Origin: JAYZQT01 sp036136335 | GTDB taxonomy: Bacteria; Pseudomonadota; Alphaproteobacteria; MPNO01; UBA830 | Length of the DNA: 64,000 bases | NCBI GenBank assembly: GCA_036136335.1 | Contig: JAYZQT010000056.1 | Span: 91,567 to 155,566, forward strand | Direction: 5' to 3' | In this document: one piece after another, positions 1-8,503 of the stretch | Position numbering within the stretch: position 1 is the stretch's first letter | Layout of the letters: the number at the start of each line of letters is the position of its first letter | The notes under the pieces: model-generated | Seen by the model: the letters and a program-made list of their open reading frames with translations, nothing else | Databases searched by the model: none | Told to the model about the DNA's origin: nothing | Made by a program: the position numbers and the translations under genes

Positions 1-271
1 TCCCTTCAAAATACAAATAAGAAAACCATAAAGTTTCAATTGAGCCGTTATTTAACGAGGATTGTGGTTATTTCATGGTCAAAAAGGATACGTTGTCGAA
101 AATCGTTTGCTCCGGCACATAACCTTTCAAATTCCATTCAGCTTGTTGTCAGCGGGAGTGATTTTCTGTTACCCAAACTAGGTCGAAGGACATACATTAT
201 GTTGGGACGCTACCCTGCGGTTAGCCATAGGTCGCGCTGTATACGTTCAAATTTGGTATAAAAATAATTCG
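1..271. other. Leading segment without a supported gene
   Basis: AT-rich sequence before the first convincing gene. The one open frame here has no recognisable domain and looks fortuitous. The upstream region of the alpha/beta hydrolase lies here, but I see no clear promoter pair or hairpin. Confidence 0.5.
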
Positions 272-1183
272 ATGTCACGCCCTACAGTTCCTACACCTAT
301 TGAGATTGTCGATGCTCGAATGGATGACGGTGCGGTAATCCGGTTGCGTCGTTATGGGGTGCTGGATCGGCCGCGTATTATTCTTAGCCATGGCAATGGA
401 TTCGCAATTGACGGATATTTTCCTTATTGGTCCCTGCTTCTTTCGTCATTCGAGATTGTTGTGTTTGATTTTCGTAATTACGGGCGTAACCCGGTCCATG
501 AGGGGACACATGATTACGTCCGATTTCTAGCTGACATGACCATTCTGTATGATGCTATTGATTCCGCGTTTGGCAAAAAATCCCAAGCCGGCGTTTTTCA
601 TTCAATGTCGGCACGGGTCAACCTTAAGTATGCTCTTGACGGGCATCGAAGGCTTGACGCATTGGTGGTTTTTGACCCACCCATGGTCCCGATGAAGGAA
701 CATCCGCTGTATGAACGGTTGTTGAGCGAAGAACGGCTTCTCTGGCGGTGGAGTGCCGTTCGACCGGAGTACTTTGATGATCCGACCGAACTTGCCGTTT
801 TATATTCCAAATCCCACATGTTGTCGGGATGGGTATCCGGTTCCTATGAACTTATGGCCCGGTCAGTATTAAGATACGACATCAATAAAAAAACCTGGTT
901 TTTAGTCTGCAATCCAGCGCGGGAATCACATATTTACCGCCAGAATACAGCGATGAATATCTGGCCAGCCGCCACGGAATTTCCGCTTCCGGTTCTGGTT
1001 GTAGGAGGCGATCCAGACAGCACTCGACCGTCCGCGCCATCCCATGCCTGTCGAGCCCTCGGAGAGGAGCAGGGTTGGATCTATCAATACGTGCCTGGTA
1101 CCAATCATTTTCTGCAGTTGCAGGAACCCACCATCTGTGCAGATCTTACCAGCCGGTTTCTTTACAATGCCGGCGTGAGGTGA
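272..1183 (+). CDS. Alpha/beta hydrolase fold protein with an atypical nucleophile elbow
   Basis: A 303-residue soluble alpha/beta hydrolase. An oxyanion-hole-type HGNG motif lies at about residues 40-43 and the fold continues through the VVFDFRNYG strand. The expected Gly-X-Ser-X-Gly elbow reads F109-H-S111-M-S113, so the nucleophile is present but both small glycines are replaced. A late acidic loop (GGDPDS) and NHFLQ would supply Asp and His. Its 3' end faces the reductive-dehalogenase-like gene with about 20 bp between them, so it is a separate transcript. The substrate cannot be read from sequence; an esterase or C-C hydrolase is likely. Confidence 0.7.
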   Translation: MSRPTVPTPIEIVDARMDDGAVIRLRRYGVLDRPRIILSHGNGFAIDGYFPYWSLLLSSFEIVVFDFRNYGRNPVHEGTHDYVRFLADMTILYDAIDSAFGKKSQAGVFHSMSARVNLKYALDGHRRLDALVVFDPPMVPMKEHPLYERLLSEERLLWRWSAVRPEYFDDPTELAVLYSKSHMLSGWVSGSYELMARSVLRYDINKKTWFLVCNPARESHIYRQNTAMNIWPAATEFPLPVLVVGGDPDSTRPSAPSHACRALGEEQGWIYQYVPGTNHFLQLQEPTICADLTSRFLYNAGVR

Positions 1184-1202
1184 AAGTCGGGGGCCGGCTT
1201 AA

Positions 1203-2198
1203 TCATGTTTTAGAGCGGTTGTCTATCAATGCATTACGGCGCCGTGTCATCTTTTCTGCCAACTTCGGGCCCCGTCCCGGGGTTGACCACGGACAGGCTG
1301 CGATACAGATTCCGCAGCCTTGTGTTTCGTTAAAATACGGGATGCATTTGTCGAAATCGACGTACCATTTCTCTATCCCTCGCACGGGGATTTTTTCGCG
1401 GTATATCGCATCGGGCGGACAGGCGTTGGTGCAAATCTGACAACTAGTACAGAAATCGTCGGCGCCGAATATATCCGGCACGTTAGCCACCAGTGGCATG
1501 TCGGTCAGCACTCCTGCCAGCCGCAAGGAGGATCCGAACTGACGGTTTATGATCGAGCCATGCTTCCCCAGTTCGCCCATCCCGGCTTCGATAGCCGCGG
1601 GGATTAACAGCATTGGACCCGCTGTAGGCCCACCATGGGGTCTAGCTGAATACCCTTTCTCCTGGATGAAATTAGCGATCGCCCGCGCGGCACGGGTGCC
1701 GCGGTTATACTGCGTGATGACCTCTATCGGGGATTCAATCGATGGCGCCTTGACAAGCTCCACGTGATCCATAGCGACACCAATTATTACAACCCATGGA
1801 TCGTTCACTTCGTAGCCCTCGAATACCCATTCCTGTTTTGTTCGTGCAACACCGATAATATCGCTCTCATTTTCCAGGCCATGTGTGACGATGCGGGCGA
1901 CCCAGTTTTCTGGAGTATCCTCAATAGCAGCGTTCGGCGGTTCCGATGGTCTGGCGTTGCCACGACCGCCAAATTTGTGCTGAAAACCCTGCAATTCCGG
2001 ATATTCTTCGTACCGCTTCAGGTAATAGTCTTGAAGGGCCTTATGGGGCAGGTCGTCATTACCGTAATGCCAGAAAATCGGCGTTGGTGGCCGAATTTTT
2101 GTTTCCCCCAGGCCATTAAGCGTGTTTCCTGAAACGTCAGGGAACAGTGCAAGCTGTTCTGCGGGGGGTTGGTACACGGGCCTGTCTGATCCAGCCAT
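1203..2198 (-). CDS. Reductive-dehalogenase-like (RdhA/QueG-type) corrinoid and 2x[4Fe-4S] protein
   Basis: A 331-residue protein with the C-terminal double-cluster signature of RdhA and QueG proteins: C250-x2-C253-x2-C256-x3-C260, then C285 and C295-x2-C298-x3-C302, giving all eight ligands. Upstream, the stretch around residues 100-240 (EGYE, DPWVVIIGVAMD, YNRGTRAAR, GELGKHG, FGSSLRLAGVLTD) matches the cobamide-binding reductase core of this superfamily. There is no twin-arginine signal and no fused NAD(P)H reductase, so it should be cytoplasmic and need an external electron donor. It is the last gene of an operon after the ferritin-like gene (11-bp gap). The family reduces organohalides or, in QueG, epoxyqueuosine. 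The operon context argues against a tRNA role. Substrate unknown. Confidence 0.75.
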   Translation of the reverse strand: MAGSDRPVYQPPAEQLALFPDVSGNTLNGLGETKIRPPTPIFWHYGNDDLPHKALQDYYLKRYEEYPELQGFQHKFGGRGNARPSEPPNAAIEDTPENWVARIVTHGLENESDIIGVARTKQEWVFEGYEVNDPWVVIIGVAMDHVELVKAPSIESPIEVITQYNRGTRAARAIANFIQEKGYSARPHGGPTAGPMLLIPAAIEAGMGELGKHGSIINRQFGSSLRLAGVLTDMPLVANVPDIFGADDFCTSCQICTNACPPDAIYREKIPVRGIEKWYVDFDKCIPYFNETQGCGICIAACPWSTPGRGPKLAEKMTRRRNALIDNRSKT

Positions 2199-2209
2199 CG
2201 AGGCTTCTT

Positions 2210-2977
2210 TCAGACGAGGACCGGGGTGCCGCCACGCCCGGTCAAATAAGCATCGAGCTCGGCGTTAGTCATGGGCCCGGAAAACATTTCATTCCGCATA
2301 TGCAGCCGCTGCATCGATACGTTCAGTAACGCTTTTTTTGCTTTTTTGAAATCATTCTCTGTCAAAACCACATCTTTGAGGTCGTCCACTGCATGATCGA
2401 CGTGTCCGTCTTCATCGTCCGCGATAACCTTGAAAGCCGCGGCGAGGTTGGCTTCGAATTTACCTCCCGTTAACTTCGCTCCCTCACGAAACGTCGCGGT
2501 TCCCCCGCCTTCCGTCAATTCCATAACAGCCTTAACAGCTGGGTCGGGGGAGTTTACATAGATGTGCCGGATTTCATTAAGCTTTTTATCTTCCGGAAGC
2601 TGTTGGGCATCGTCCGGTTTGAGTGGACGGTCCAGCAGGTCCTCCAGCACCTCCGCGAGCACCGTGTAGTGCATGAATTCTTCAATCATCTGCTCTAGCC
2701 GATGGTGAAAGCCACGCCGGTCGAGCCCGTTGTCAACATTCTCAAAACGGTCCACGAGGCATGAAAATTCCATGTGCAACCCACAAGCATATCCGTCGGT
2801 TGGACCGTAGCCTATAACCGGGTTAAGTTCCTTATAGACTGCCGCCTTCAGGTACAGTTTCCACATATCCCTGGAAGGTTTGGAAGAAAAAAACCGGCGC
2901 GACAGTTCCGCCTCCGTTTCCCAATAGGGAGTGGCGAGATCTACAAGGCGTTCGGAATAGGATTTGTGATCAGTCAC
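2210..2977 (-). CDS. Ferritin-like diiron-carboxylate protein
   Basis: A 255-residue all-helical protein of no family I can name. The ligand pattern of diiron ferritin-like enzymes is visible: E70 in an early helix, E100-x2-H103, E165, and E189-x2-H192, i.e. E...ExxH...E...ExxH. This suggests an O2-activating or peroxide-handling diiron site. It overlaps the upstream TauD-type gene by 4 bp (ATGA) and is followed 11 bp later by the reductive-dehalogenase-like gene, so the three are probably co-translated. It could be an oxygenase for the same substrate or a protective protein for an oxygen-sensitive corrinoid enzyme. The metal site is seen; the role is inferred. Confidence 0.6.
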   Translation of the reverse strand: MTDHKSYSERLVDLATPYWETEAELSRRFFSSKPSRDMWKLYLKAAVYKELNPVIGYGPTDGYACGLHMEFSCLVDRFENVDNGLDRRGFHHRLEQMIEEFMHYTVLAEVLEDLLDRPLKPDDAQQLPEDKKLNEIRHIYVNSPDPAVKAVMELTEGGGTATFREGAKLTGGKFEANLAAAFKVIADDEDGHVDHAVDDLKDVVLTENDFKKAKKALLNVSMQRLHMRNEMFSGPMTNAELDAYLTGRGGTPVLV

Positions 2978-3873
2978 GGAATCGGTCCTCTCGTGCCGAC
3001 AAGATCTGACGTGCCGGCAATGGTTGTGCGATGCAGGAGTCGGCGCCCCCTCGTCAGATCATAGGGCATTGCCTTGTGCATCACGCAGATATTATCGTAC
3101 ATGATCAATTCACCTGGTTGCCATTGATGACGATAGGTAAACTGAGGCATGGTCGCAGCTTTTTCAAGATCATCCAGAAGGAGACGGGCGTCTTTATAGG
3201 ACATTCCTTCGATGCCGGCGGCATGTGACCCGATAAATAATGCGCGCCTCCCATTTGGGCGTGCGGCAACTAACGGGTGGCGCACCGGCGGTGTGGCGTT
3301 TCGAACTGCCAGAGAACGGGGTGGAAGGTTATGTCGCCGTCTTGTTTCCGCAAAGTCGTGAAGAACGACCAGTGTGTCCAGCGTTGTCCGCTGCTTCTCT
3401 GAAAGGCTGGCATATGCCAGCGTTGTGTCGGCAAACATTGTGTCCCCGCCGTCGTCCGGTATTTCTATTGCATACAGAAATGATGCGGCAGACGGTAACA
3501 TGCGAAAAGAACTGTCAATGTGCCAGGAAGACGTGCCGAGAGTGAAAGACCGGTGGACCGGATCATCAAGGGGCTTGATTTTGCCGGTGTCCCTTTCGAT
3601 ATTGGTGACCCGCAGCACCGTTCTGTAACCCTCGGCACGATCTTCGGGGGTTGGAAATTCTTCTAGGGCCCCAAAAATTTGACTGAATGCAATCTGTTGC
3701 TCAACAGTTATCGACTGCCCGGTAAAGAGCAGTATCCGGTATTTTCCGAAAGCTTCGGTGATTGTTGAAACCGCTTCAGCGCTCAAGGGCCCTGAGAGGT
3801 CGACACCCGTCACCTCTGCGGCAATCTCGCTTGGGTTTGGGTGGACAGATATTGAAGTTACCGGTGAATCCAT
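2974..3873 (-). CDS. TauD/TfdA-family Fe(II)/2-oxoglutarate dioxygenase
   Basis: A 299-residue member of the TauD/TfdA family, which hydroxylates small substrates (sulfonates, aryloxyacetates, carboxylates) while decarboxylating 2-oxoglutarate. The facial triad is H118-x-D120 (SWHIDSSF) with distal H266 (VMHKAMPY), and the 2-oxoglutarate-binding arginine is probably R282. First gene of the operon with the ferritin-like and reductive-dehalogenase-like genes. It is transcribed divergently from the THI5-like protein gene at 4006, so promoters for both directions must lie in the 132-bp gap. Family certain, substrate unknown. Confidence 0.9.
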   Translation of the reverse strand: MDSPVTSISVHPNPSEIAAEVTGVDLSGPLSAEAVSTITEAFGKYRILLFTGQSITVEQQIAFSQIFGALEEFPTPEDRAEGYRTVLRVTNIERDTGKIKPLDDPVHRSFTLGTSSWHIDSSFRMLPSAASFLYAIEIPDDGGDTMFADTTLAYASLSEKQRTTLDTLVVLHDFAETRRRHNLPPRSLAVRNATPPVRHPLVAARPNGRRALFIGSHAAGIEGMSYKDARLLLDDLEKAATMPQFTYRHQWQPGELIMYDNICVMHKAMPYDLTRGRRLLHRTTIAGTSDLVGTRGPIP

Positions 3874-4005
3874 TTCTAGAACTCATCTGTTTTCTGAAGC
3901 TTACTTTTGCCTGGTTGGTCTCGCAATGTTTTCATCGGTCATTATACTGTTTGTGTTGTGGGATGAGTTTGAAAAGATAAAAACACCAAATAAAGGAAAT
4001 CAGCT

Positions 4006-4893
4006 GTGACAAAGATCAACATCCAATTCACTCTTTTTTCGGCATTCTATTCACCGTTGATTTCGACTTTTTCTGCTGGATTTTTGCAGGAGGAGGGCCT
4101 GATACCCAACTGGACGATTTCGCCCGCTGGCGTCTCGGCGATTGCGGCCCTGGAAGATGGGTCCGCTCACGTTGTCCAATCAGCTTTAAGTCAGGGATTT
4201 GGTCCCCTGTCTAGGGGAGAGGTTCCCAATGCTGTTCATTTTGCGCAAATCAATGAAATGGATGGTTTTTTCATCAGCGGTCGTGACGCCGATCCGGAAT
4301 TCTCATGGGACAGGCTCGAAGGTGCAGACGTAGTTACGTTTTCTGGCGGCCAGCCGCTCGCCATGTTCAAGTATGCGTGCCATAAAGCGGGGATCGATTT
4401 TGATGCGGTCAATTTAATACACCCCGGCGGGGCCGCCGATATCGACAAGGCATACCGCAATGGCGTCGGTCAGTATGTCCAGCAGCAGGGGCCATTCCCG
4501 CAACAACTGGAAGCCGACGGGATAGGGCACGTTGTCGCGCAATCAGGTTCCCTGATCGGTCCGTGTGGATTTTCGAGTCTTGCGTCGACGCATGAATGGC
4601 TGAAAACCGATATGGCAATGGCCTTCATGCGAGCCTATCGCAAGACCAGAATTTACATGAACGAGACGTCTGCAACCGAAATTGCGAGAGCGGAGAAGCC
4701 ATATTTTCCAGATATAGATGAAGATGTGCTGGCGAAATGCATCGCGTCCTACCAGTCACTCGGCACCTGGACCCCGCATGTGGAAATAACGGATGCGGCA
4801 TTCGAGGTTATTCTCGACGTGTTTGAGCACTTCGGTACCCTGACCGAGCGCTTCAGTTGGGATCAAGTCTGCGTTGCCCCACCTGCAGCCTGA
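4006..4893 (+). CDS. THI5/NMT1-like substrate-binding domain protein without signal peptide
   Basis: A 295-residue protein resembling the periplasmic-binding fold of the NMT1/THI5/SsuA group: an N-terminal beta-strand start, a SAFYSPLISTF-like loop, and later LIHPGGAADIDKAYRNGVGQYV and QSGSLIGPCGFSSL segments. It starts at GTG 4006 with AGGAAA upstream. Unlike ABC binding proteins it has no signal peptide, and no permease or ATPase gene is nearby, so it may act as a cytosolic ligand-binding protein or enzyme. It is followed by a TauD-type dioxygenase 21 bp downstream and then a GMC oxidoreductase, suggesting one catabolic operon. The ligand may be the dioxygenase substrate; this is inference. 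Confidence 0.6.
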   Translation: MTKINIQFTLFSAFYSPLISTFSAGFLQEEGLIPNWTISPAGVSAIAALEDGSAHVVQSALSQGFGPLSRGEVPNAVHFAQINEMDGFFISGRDADPEFSWDRLEGADVVTFSGGQPLAMFKYACHKAGIDFDAVNLIHPGGAADIDKAYRNGVGQYVQQQGPFPQQLEADGIGHVVAQSGSLIGPCGFSSLASTHEWLKTDMAMAFMRAYRKTRIYMNETSATEIARAEKPYFPDIDEDVLAKCIASYQSLGTWTPHVEITDAAFEVILDVFEHFGTLTERFSWDQVCVAPPAA

Positions 4894-4914
4894 CCTCTCA
4901 GTTCAACAACACGT

Positions 4915-5802
4915 ATGTCCCTTACTCCTCGAAAACTGAATCCGCAATTTGCAGCTGAACTTGGCGGTATTGATTTGCGGGATTCTTTCGAAGAGCCACA
5001 GATCGCTGATATCGTTGGTGCTGTGGATAAATTTTCTGTCGGTGTTGTGCGGCACAATGTGCCATTAACGGACAAAGAGCATATCACCTTCAGCTTGCGA
5101 CTGGGACCAATAGAAAATCGAAACATCCTTACTGTAAGCTCCACAGGGCAAAACAGGCTTTCCAATTTTGAAATAATAGATCAGAGCAATCTTGATGAAA
5201 TGGGGCGTATTTACTCTGATGATGATCGCCGGCTCGCTTTCAAGCGGGCGAACCGGCAGTGGCATACTGATATGTCATTTCACCCAAATCGAGCCACATA
5301 TTCGCTGTTATCAGCAGTTGTTCTGCCTCCAGACGGGGGTCCAAATACCGAATTCGCAGACATGCGTTCGGCATATGATGAGCTTCCCGCCAAAATGAAA
5401 AAGCGCCTTGATGGAATGGTTGCGGAGCACTCTTACTGGCATTCCCGTGTTACCGGTGGAGGTCCTGAACCTACCGCAGAAGAACTTGCCTCACGTCCAC
5501 CCGCAAAGCATGCGCTGGTTCACATGCGTGGCAGTCGAAAGGCACTCTATCTGGCTTCACATGCGTCCCATATTGTCGGCTGGCCAGAAGATGAAGGGCA
5601 CGATCTTCTGGAAGAACTGATGACCTTCGCCACTCAACCGCAGTTTATCTATGCTCACTCCTGGCAAGTGGGTGATGTTGTGATTTGGGATAATATGGCA
5701 ACCATGCACAGGGCGCTCCCGTTCGATGACCAAAAACACATTCGAGATGTTCGTCGAACCACATGCCGTGAGGTCAATCCTCTTTGGTCGGGCAGGCCTT
5801 AG
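4915..5802 (+). CDS. TauD/TfdA-family Fe(II)/2-oxoglutarate dioxygenase
   Basis: A 295-residue TauD/TfdA enzyme. The iron ligands are H117-x-D119 (RQWHTDMSFHP) and H265 (TMHRALPF), with R280 or R281 for 2-oxoglutarate. The ATG at 4915 starts at the family's usual N-terminus. It is the middle gene of a three-gene operon: the THI5-like gene ends 21 bp upstream, and the GMC oxidoreductase start overlaps its stop codon. Such enzymes typically open a pathway by hydroxylating an unactivated carbon, and a GMC enzyme could then oxidise the resulting alcohol. The substrate is not readable from sequence. Confidence 0.9.
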   Translation: MSLTPRKLNPQFAAELGGIDLRDSFEEPQIADIVGAVDKFSVGVVRHNVPLTDKEHITFSLRLGPIENRNILTVSSTGQNRLSNFEIIDQSNLDEMGRIYSDDDRRLAFKRANRQWHTDMSFHPNRATYSLLSAVVLPPDGGPNTEFADMRSAYDELPAKMKKRLDGMVAEHSYWHSRVTGGGPEPTAEELASRPPAKHALVHMRGSRKALYLASHASHIVGWPEDEGHDLLEELMTFATQPQFIYAHSWQVGDVVIWDNMATMHRALPFDDQKHIRDVRRTTCREVNPLWSGRP

Positions 5803-7406
5803 TGCAAAGCACTGCTTTCGATTATATTGTTGTCGGTGGTGGTTCCGCTGGGTGCGTACTTGCGGCCCGTCTTAGCGAAGATGCATCCAAGACCGTCTGC
5901 CTGATTGAAGCTGGTTCACGGGATCGAAACCCGCTCATTCATATTCCGGCGGCGCTTTTTGGCCTGATGCGGCACAGGAGGTTGAATTGGCGGTTTTCTA
6001 CCGTGCCACAGGACAGGATGGGTGGCGCCGAGGTTTATGTCCCACGCGGGAAAACCCTGGGTGGTTCAAGTTCAATCAATGGCATGGTCTATATTCGTGG
6101 TCACCAGAAAGACTACGAGGATTGGGCCGCCGCCGGAAACTATGGCTGGGGTTGGAAAGATGTATTGCCCTGGTTTCGCAAGTCCGAGTCCAACGAACAG
6201 TTTGGCAATGATCCGCTGCACGGCAATTCAGGCCCGCTCAACGTTACATTCATCGACAGCCCTAATCCCTTACATGATACGATTGGTGAGGCAGTGGAAG
6301 GACTTCAGTACCGTCGTACCGACAATTTCAATGGTGAGACGCAGGACGGATTTGGCATACATCAGGTTACCCAGAAAAACGGCCGGCGTTGGTCCGCTGC
6401 CACCGCCTTTTTGAAGCCTGTGCAGGGCAGGGTCAATCTCGATATCGTGACCGGAGCCCGGGTGGCCCGGATCCTTCTCGACGGCAGAAAAACCACCGGC
6501 GTAGAAATAAGCGATGATGGGCGAACTCGGCAGATTTCAGTACGATGTGAGGTGGTTCTGGCGGCGGGTGCAATAGCTTCACCGCAAATCATGATGTTGT
6601 CCGGCATTGGCAGTGCCGCCACTTTGTCCGCGTTGGGAATTAGCGTGACCCATGACCTGCCCGCGGTTGGAAAAAATTTACAGGACCACATATCCATTCG
6701 CGCCGATTATGACTGTCGAAGTACCGTACCCTACGGGCTGTCCTTCCGAACGCTGCCGCGACATGCCTGGGAAATATCGAAGTATTTGATGACACACCGT
6801 GGGTTCTGGTCGAGCAATCTGGTGGAAGGGGGGGGCTTTATCCGCACGCTCCCCGATCTAGATCGGCCCGATATACAGATTGTCTTTGTTCCCGGAAAAC
6901 GGGGTCAGAATGGCCGGCTGATTGGCTGGGGTCATGGATTTAGCGCCACAGCGGTCCTTCTGCGACCTCATAGTCGGGGGGAAATTCGTCTCGTTTCCTC
7001 AAGTCCGGATGTTTCACCCGAGATTGACCCTCGCTTCTTTGAGGACGACCGTGATCTGAATGGTTTGATCCGCGGTTTTCGCGAAGTTCTCAGAATTACG
7101 GGGTCCCCCTCATTCCAGGATATCCGACGTCGGGAACTGTCGCCTGGCCGTAAATTTGAAACAGAAGAGGCCTTTAGCGAATGGGTGCGCGAATCTGCCA
7201 CAACAATTTTTCATCCTGTCGGAACCTGCAGAATGGGCAGTGACAAGACCTCAGTGGTGGATCCTGAACTTCGGGTTCGTGGTATTGACGGTTTGCGAGT
7301 AGCGGATGCGTCCATAATGCCGACGATTATCGGAGGCAATACAAATGCACCAGTGATAATGATTGCGGAAAAGGCAGCGGGGATGATCCGGGGATTAGAT
7401 CCCTGA
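5802..7406 (+). CDS. GMC-family FAD-dependent alcohol oxidoreductase (choline dehydrogenase-like)
   Basis: A 534-residue glucose-methanol-choline oxidoreductase. The N-terminus carries the FAD dinucleotide motif VVGGGSAGC; the GMC signature regions PRGKTLGGSSSINGMVYIRG and GAIASPQIMMLSG follow; the C-terminus has the catalytic histidine in FHPVGTCRMG and the second catalytic position in GGNTNAPVIMIAEKAA. I place the start at GTG 5802, which overlaps the preceding TAG by one base and begins 10 residues before the FAD strand; a TTG at 5784 would add an unneeded extension. It probably oxidises an alcohol made by the upstream dioxygenase and passes electrons to a quinone or O2. Confidence 0.9.
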   Translation: MQSTAFDYIVVGGGSAGCVLAARLSEDASKTVCLIEAGSRDRNPLIHIPAALFGLMRHRRLNWRFSTVPQDRMGGAEVYVPRGKTLGGSSSINGMVYIRGHQKDYEDWAAAGNYGWGWKDVLPWFRKSESNEQFGNDPLHGNSGPLNVTFIDSPNPLHDTIGEAVEGLQYRRTDNFNGETQDGFGIHQVTQKNGRRWSAATAFLKPVQGRVNLDIVTGARVARILLDGRKTTGVEISDDGRTRQISVRCEVVLAAGAIASPQIMMLSGIGSAATLSALGISVTHDLPAVGKNLQDHISIRADYDCRSTVPYGLSFRTLPRHAWEISKYLMTHRGFWSSNLVEGGGFIRTLPDLDRPDIQIVFVPGKRGQNGRLIGWGHGFSATAVLLRPHSRGEIRLVSSSPDVSPEIDPRFFEDDRDLNGLIRGFREVLRITGSPSFQDIRRRELSPGRKFETEEAFSEWVRESATTIFHPVGTCRMGSDKTSVVDPELRVRGIDGLRVADASIMPTIIGGNTNAPVIMIAEKAAGMIRGLDP

Positions 7407-7409
7407 ACT

Positions 7410-8384
7410 TTACAAGACATTTAGTATAATTTTGCCGAAATGTTTATTTGCTTTCATGTACTCAACGGCTTTTTCTACGTCATCCAGACCAAATTCGCTG
7501 TCAATCGGCAGTGTCAGGTGCCCGGCCTCCACCGCTTCCCAAAGGTCTGCCTTCATGGCGTCAACAACCTCCCGCACCTCTTCCACTGACCTGGAGCGAA
7601 AGGTAACGCCTATATAATCTATTCGCCGAAGCGCGTGTAAATCAAAGTTAAAGTCCCCTGTAAAACCTCCGAGCCGTCCAACGTTTACAATTCGGCCCAA
7701 TATGCGTGTTGCGGCGAGGTTGCCGTTTGCGGCATAGCCGGAAATCTGATCGACGACGAGGTCCACACCTTTTCCGTCCGTCGCCTCCAATACGAGATCG
7801 ACCCATTTTGGGTCGAGAGAGTTGACGACCAGGTCCGCCCCAAATTCTCCCAGTCTCTCACGACGTTCCGGGTTGGTTGAAGAACCCACTATGAGTTTCG
7901 CGCCCAGGGCCTTTGCTATCTGCATGCCCATAAGGCCAACACCGGTGCTTGCACCCTGGATCATAATACTTTCACCCGCTGTGAAACGGCCAGCGGTAAC
8001 GGCGGCATTATGCATCGTCTGCAGGGCGACCGGCAGCGTCGATGCCTGTGCCCACGTCATGTTGTTTGCGGGGAGTTTAATTGTTCGTCCCCAATCAGCC
8101 GTGGCGTATTCGGCCCAGCCGGACGTACCGGAGCACATGACCCGATCCCCGGGCCTGACATTGGGTACCTCATCGCCGACTTCCATCACTTCGCCGACAT
8201 ATTCGATGCCCGGAACAGTTCCTGGTCCACCGTCACGACCATGGGCCATGCCGCTCGCAACCATGGCGTCTGCGCGGTTCATGCCGCAGGCATGGACCTT
8301 GATCAAAACCTCATTTGGTTTCGGTTTTGGTTCCTGCATTTCCCCAACCTTGAGGCCCTCTTCACTTACGATCGCAGCTTTCAT
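7410..8384 (-). CDS. Zinc-independent MDR-family NAD(P)H:quinone oxidoreductase-like protein
   Basis: A 324-residue medium-chain dehydrogenase/reductase. It has the GroES-like N-terminal domain (NEVLIKVHACGMNRAD, PGIEYVGEV) and a Rossmann domain with IQGASTGVGLMGMQIAKALGA for the dinucleotide. The structural and catalytic zinc cysteines of alcohol dehydrogenases are absent, pointing to the quinone reductase / enoyl reductase branch. Its 3' end nearly abuts the GMC gene (3-bp gap, convergent), and its 5' end is divergent from the UbiD gene across about 120 bp. It could reduce quinone or enone intermediates of the neighbouring pathway. Confidence 0.85.
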   Translation of the reverse strand: MKAAIVSEEGLKVGEMQEPKPKPNEVLIKVHACGMNRADAMVASGMAHGRDGGPGTVPGIEYVGEVMEVGDEVPNVRPGDRVMCSGTSGWAEYATADWGRTIKLPANNMTWAQASTLPVALQTMHNAAVTAGRFTAGESIMIQGASTGVGLMGMQIAKALGAKLIVGSSTNPERRERLGEFGADLVVNSLDPKWVDLVLEATDGKGVDLVVDQISGYAANGNLAATRILGRIVNVGRLGGFTGDFNFDLHALRRIDYIGVTFRSRSVEEVREVVDAMKADLWEAVEAGHLTLPIDSEFGLDDVEKAVEYMKANKHFGKIILNVL

Positions 8385-8503
8385 TTTCAGTTCTCCAGTC
8401 AGAAAACTCCCACAACTCTACCAATTCAACATGAGAAAGTCGCCTCGGCCTCTTGTCGAGCATCGCCAGCCACTCCATCATGCCCGCCATGGAGGTAACA
8501 TCA

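Noticed and set aside
40..261. 73-codon open frame at the left edge
   Set aside because: No recognisable domain, basic low-quality composition, and no ribosome site; probably fortuitous.
1203..2198. Calling this gene QueG (epoxyqueuosine reductase)
   Set aside because: It shares the fold, but the operon partners are dioxygenase and diiron proteins and the central motifs look closer to RdhA; left as RdhA/QueG-type.
5784..5801. TTG start for the GMC oxidoreductase
   Set aside because: GTG 5802 overlaps the preceding stop by one base and begins at the family N-terminus.
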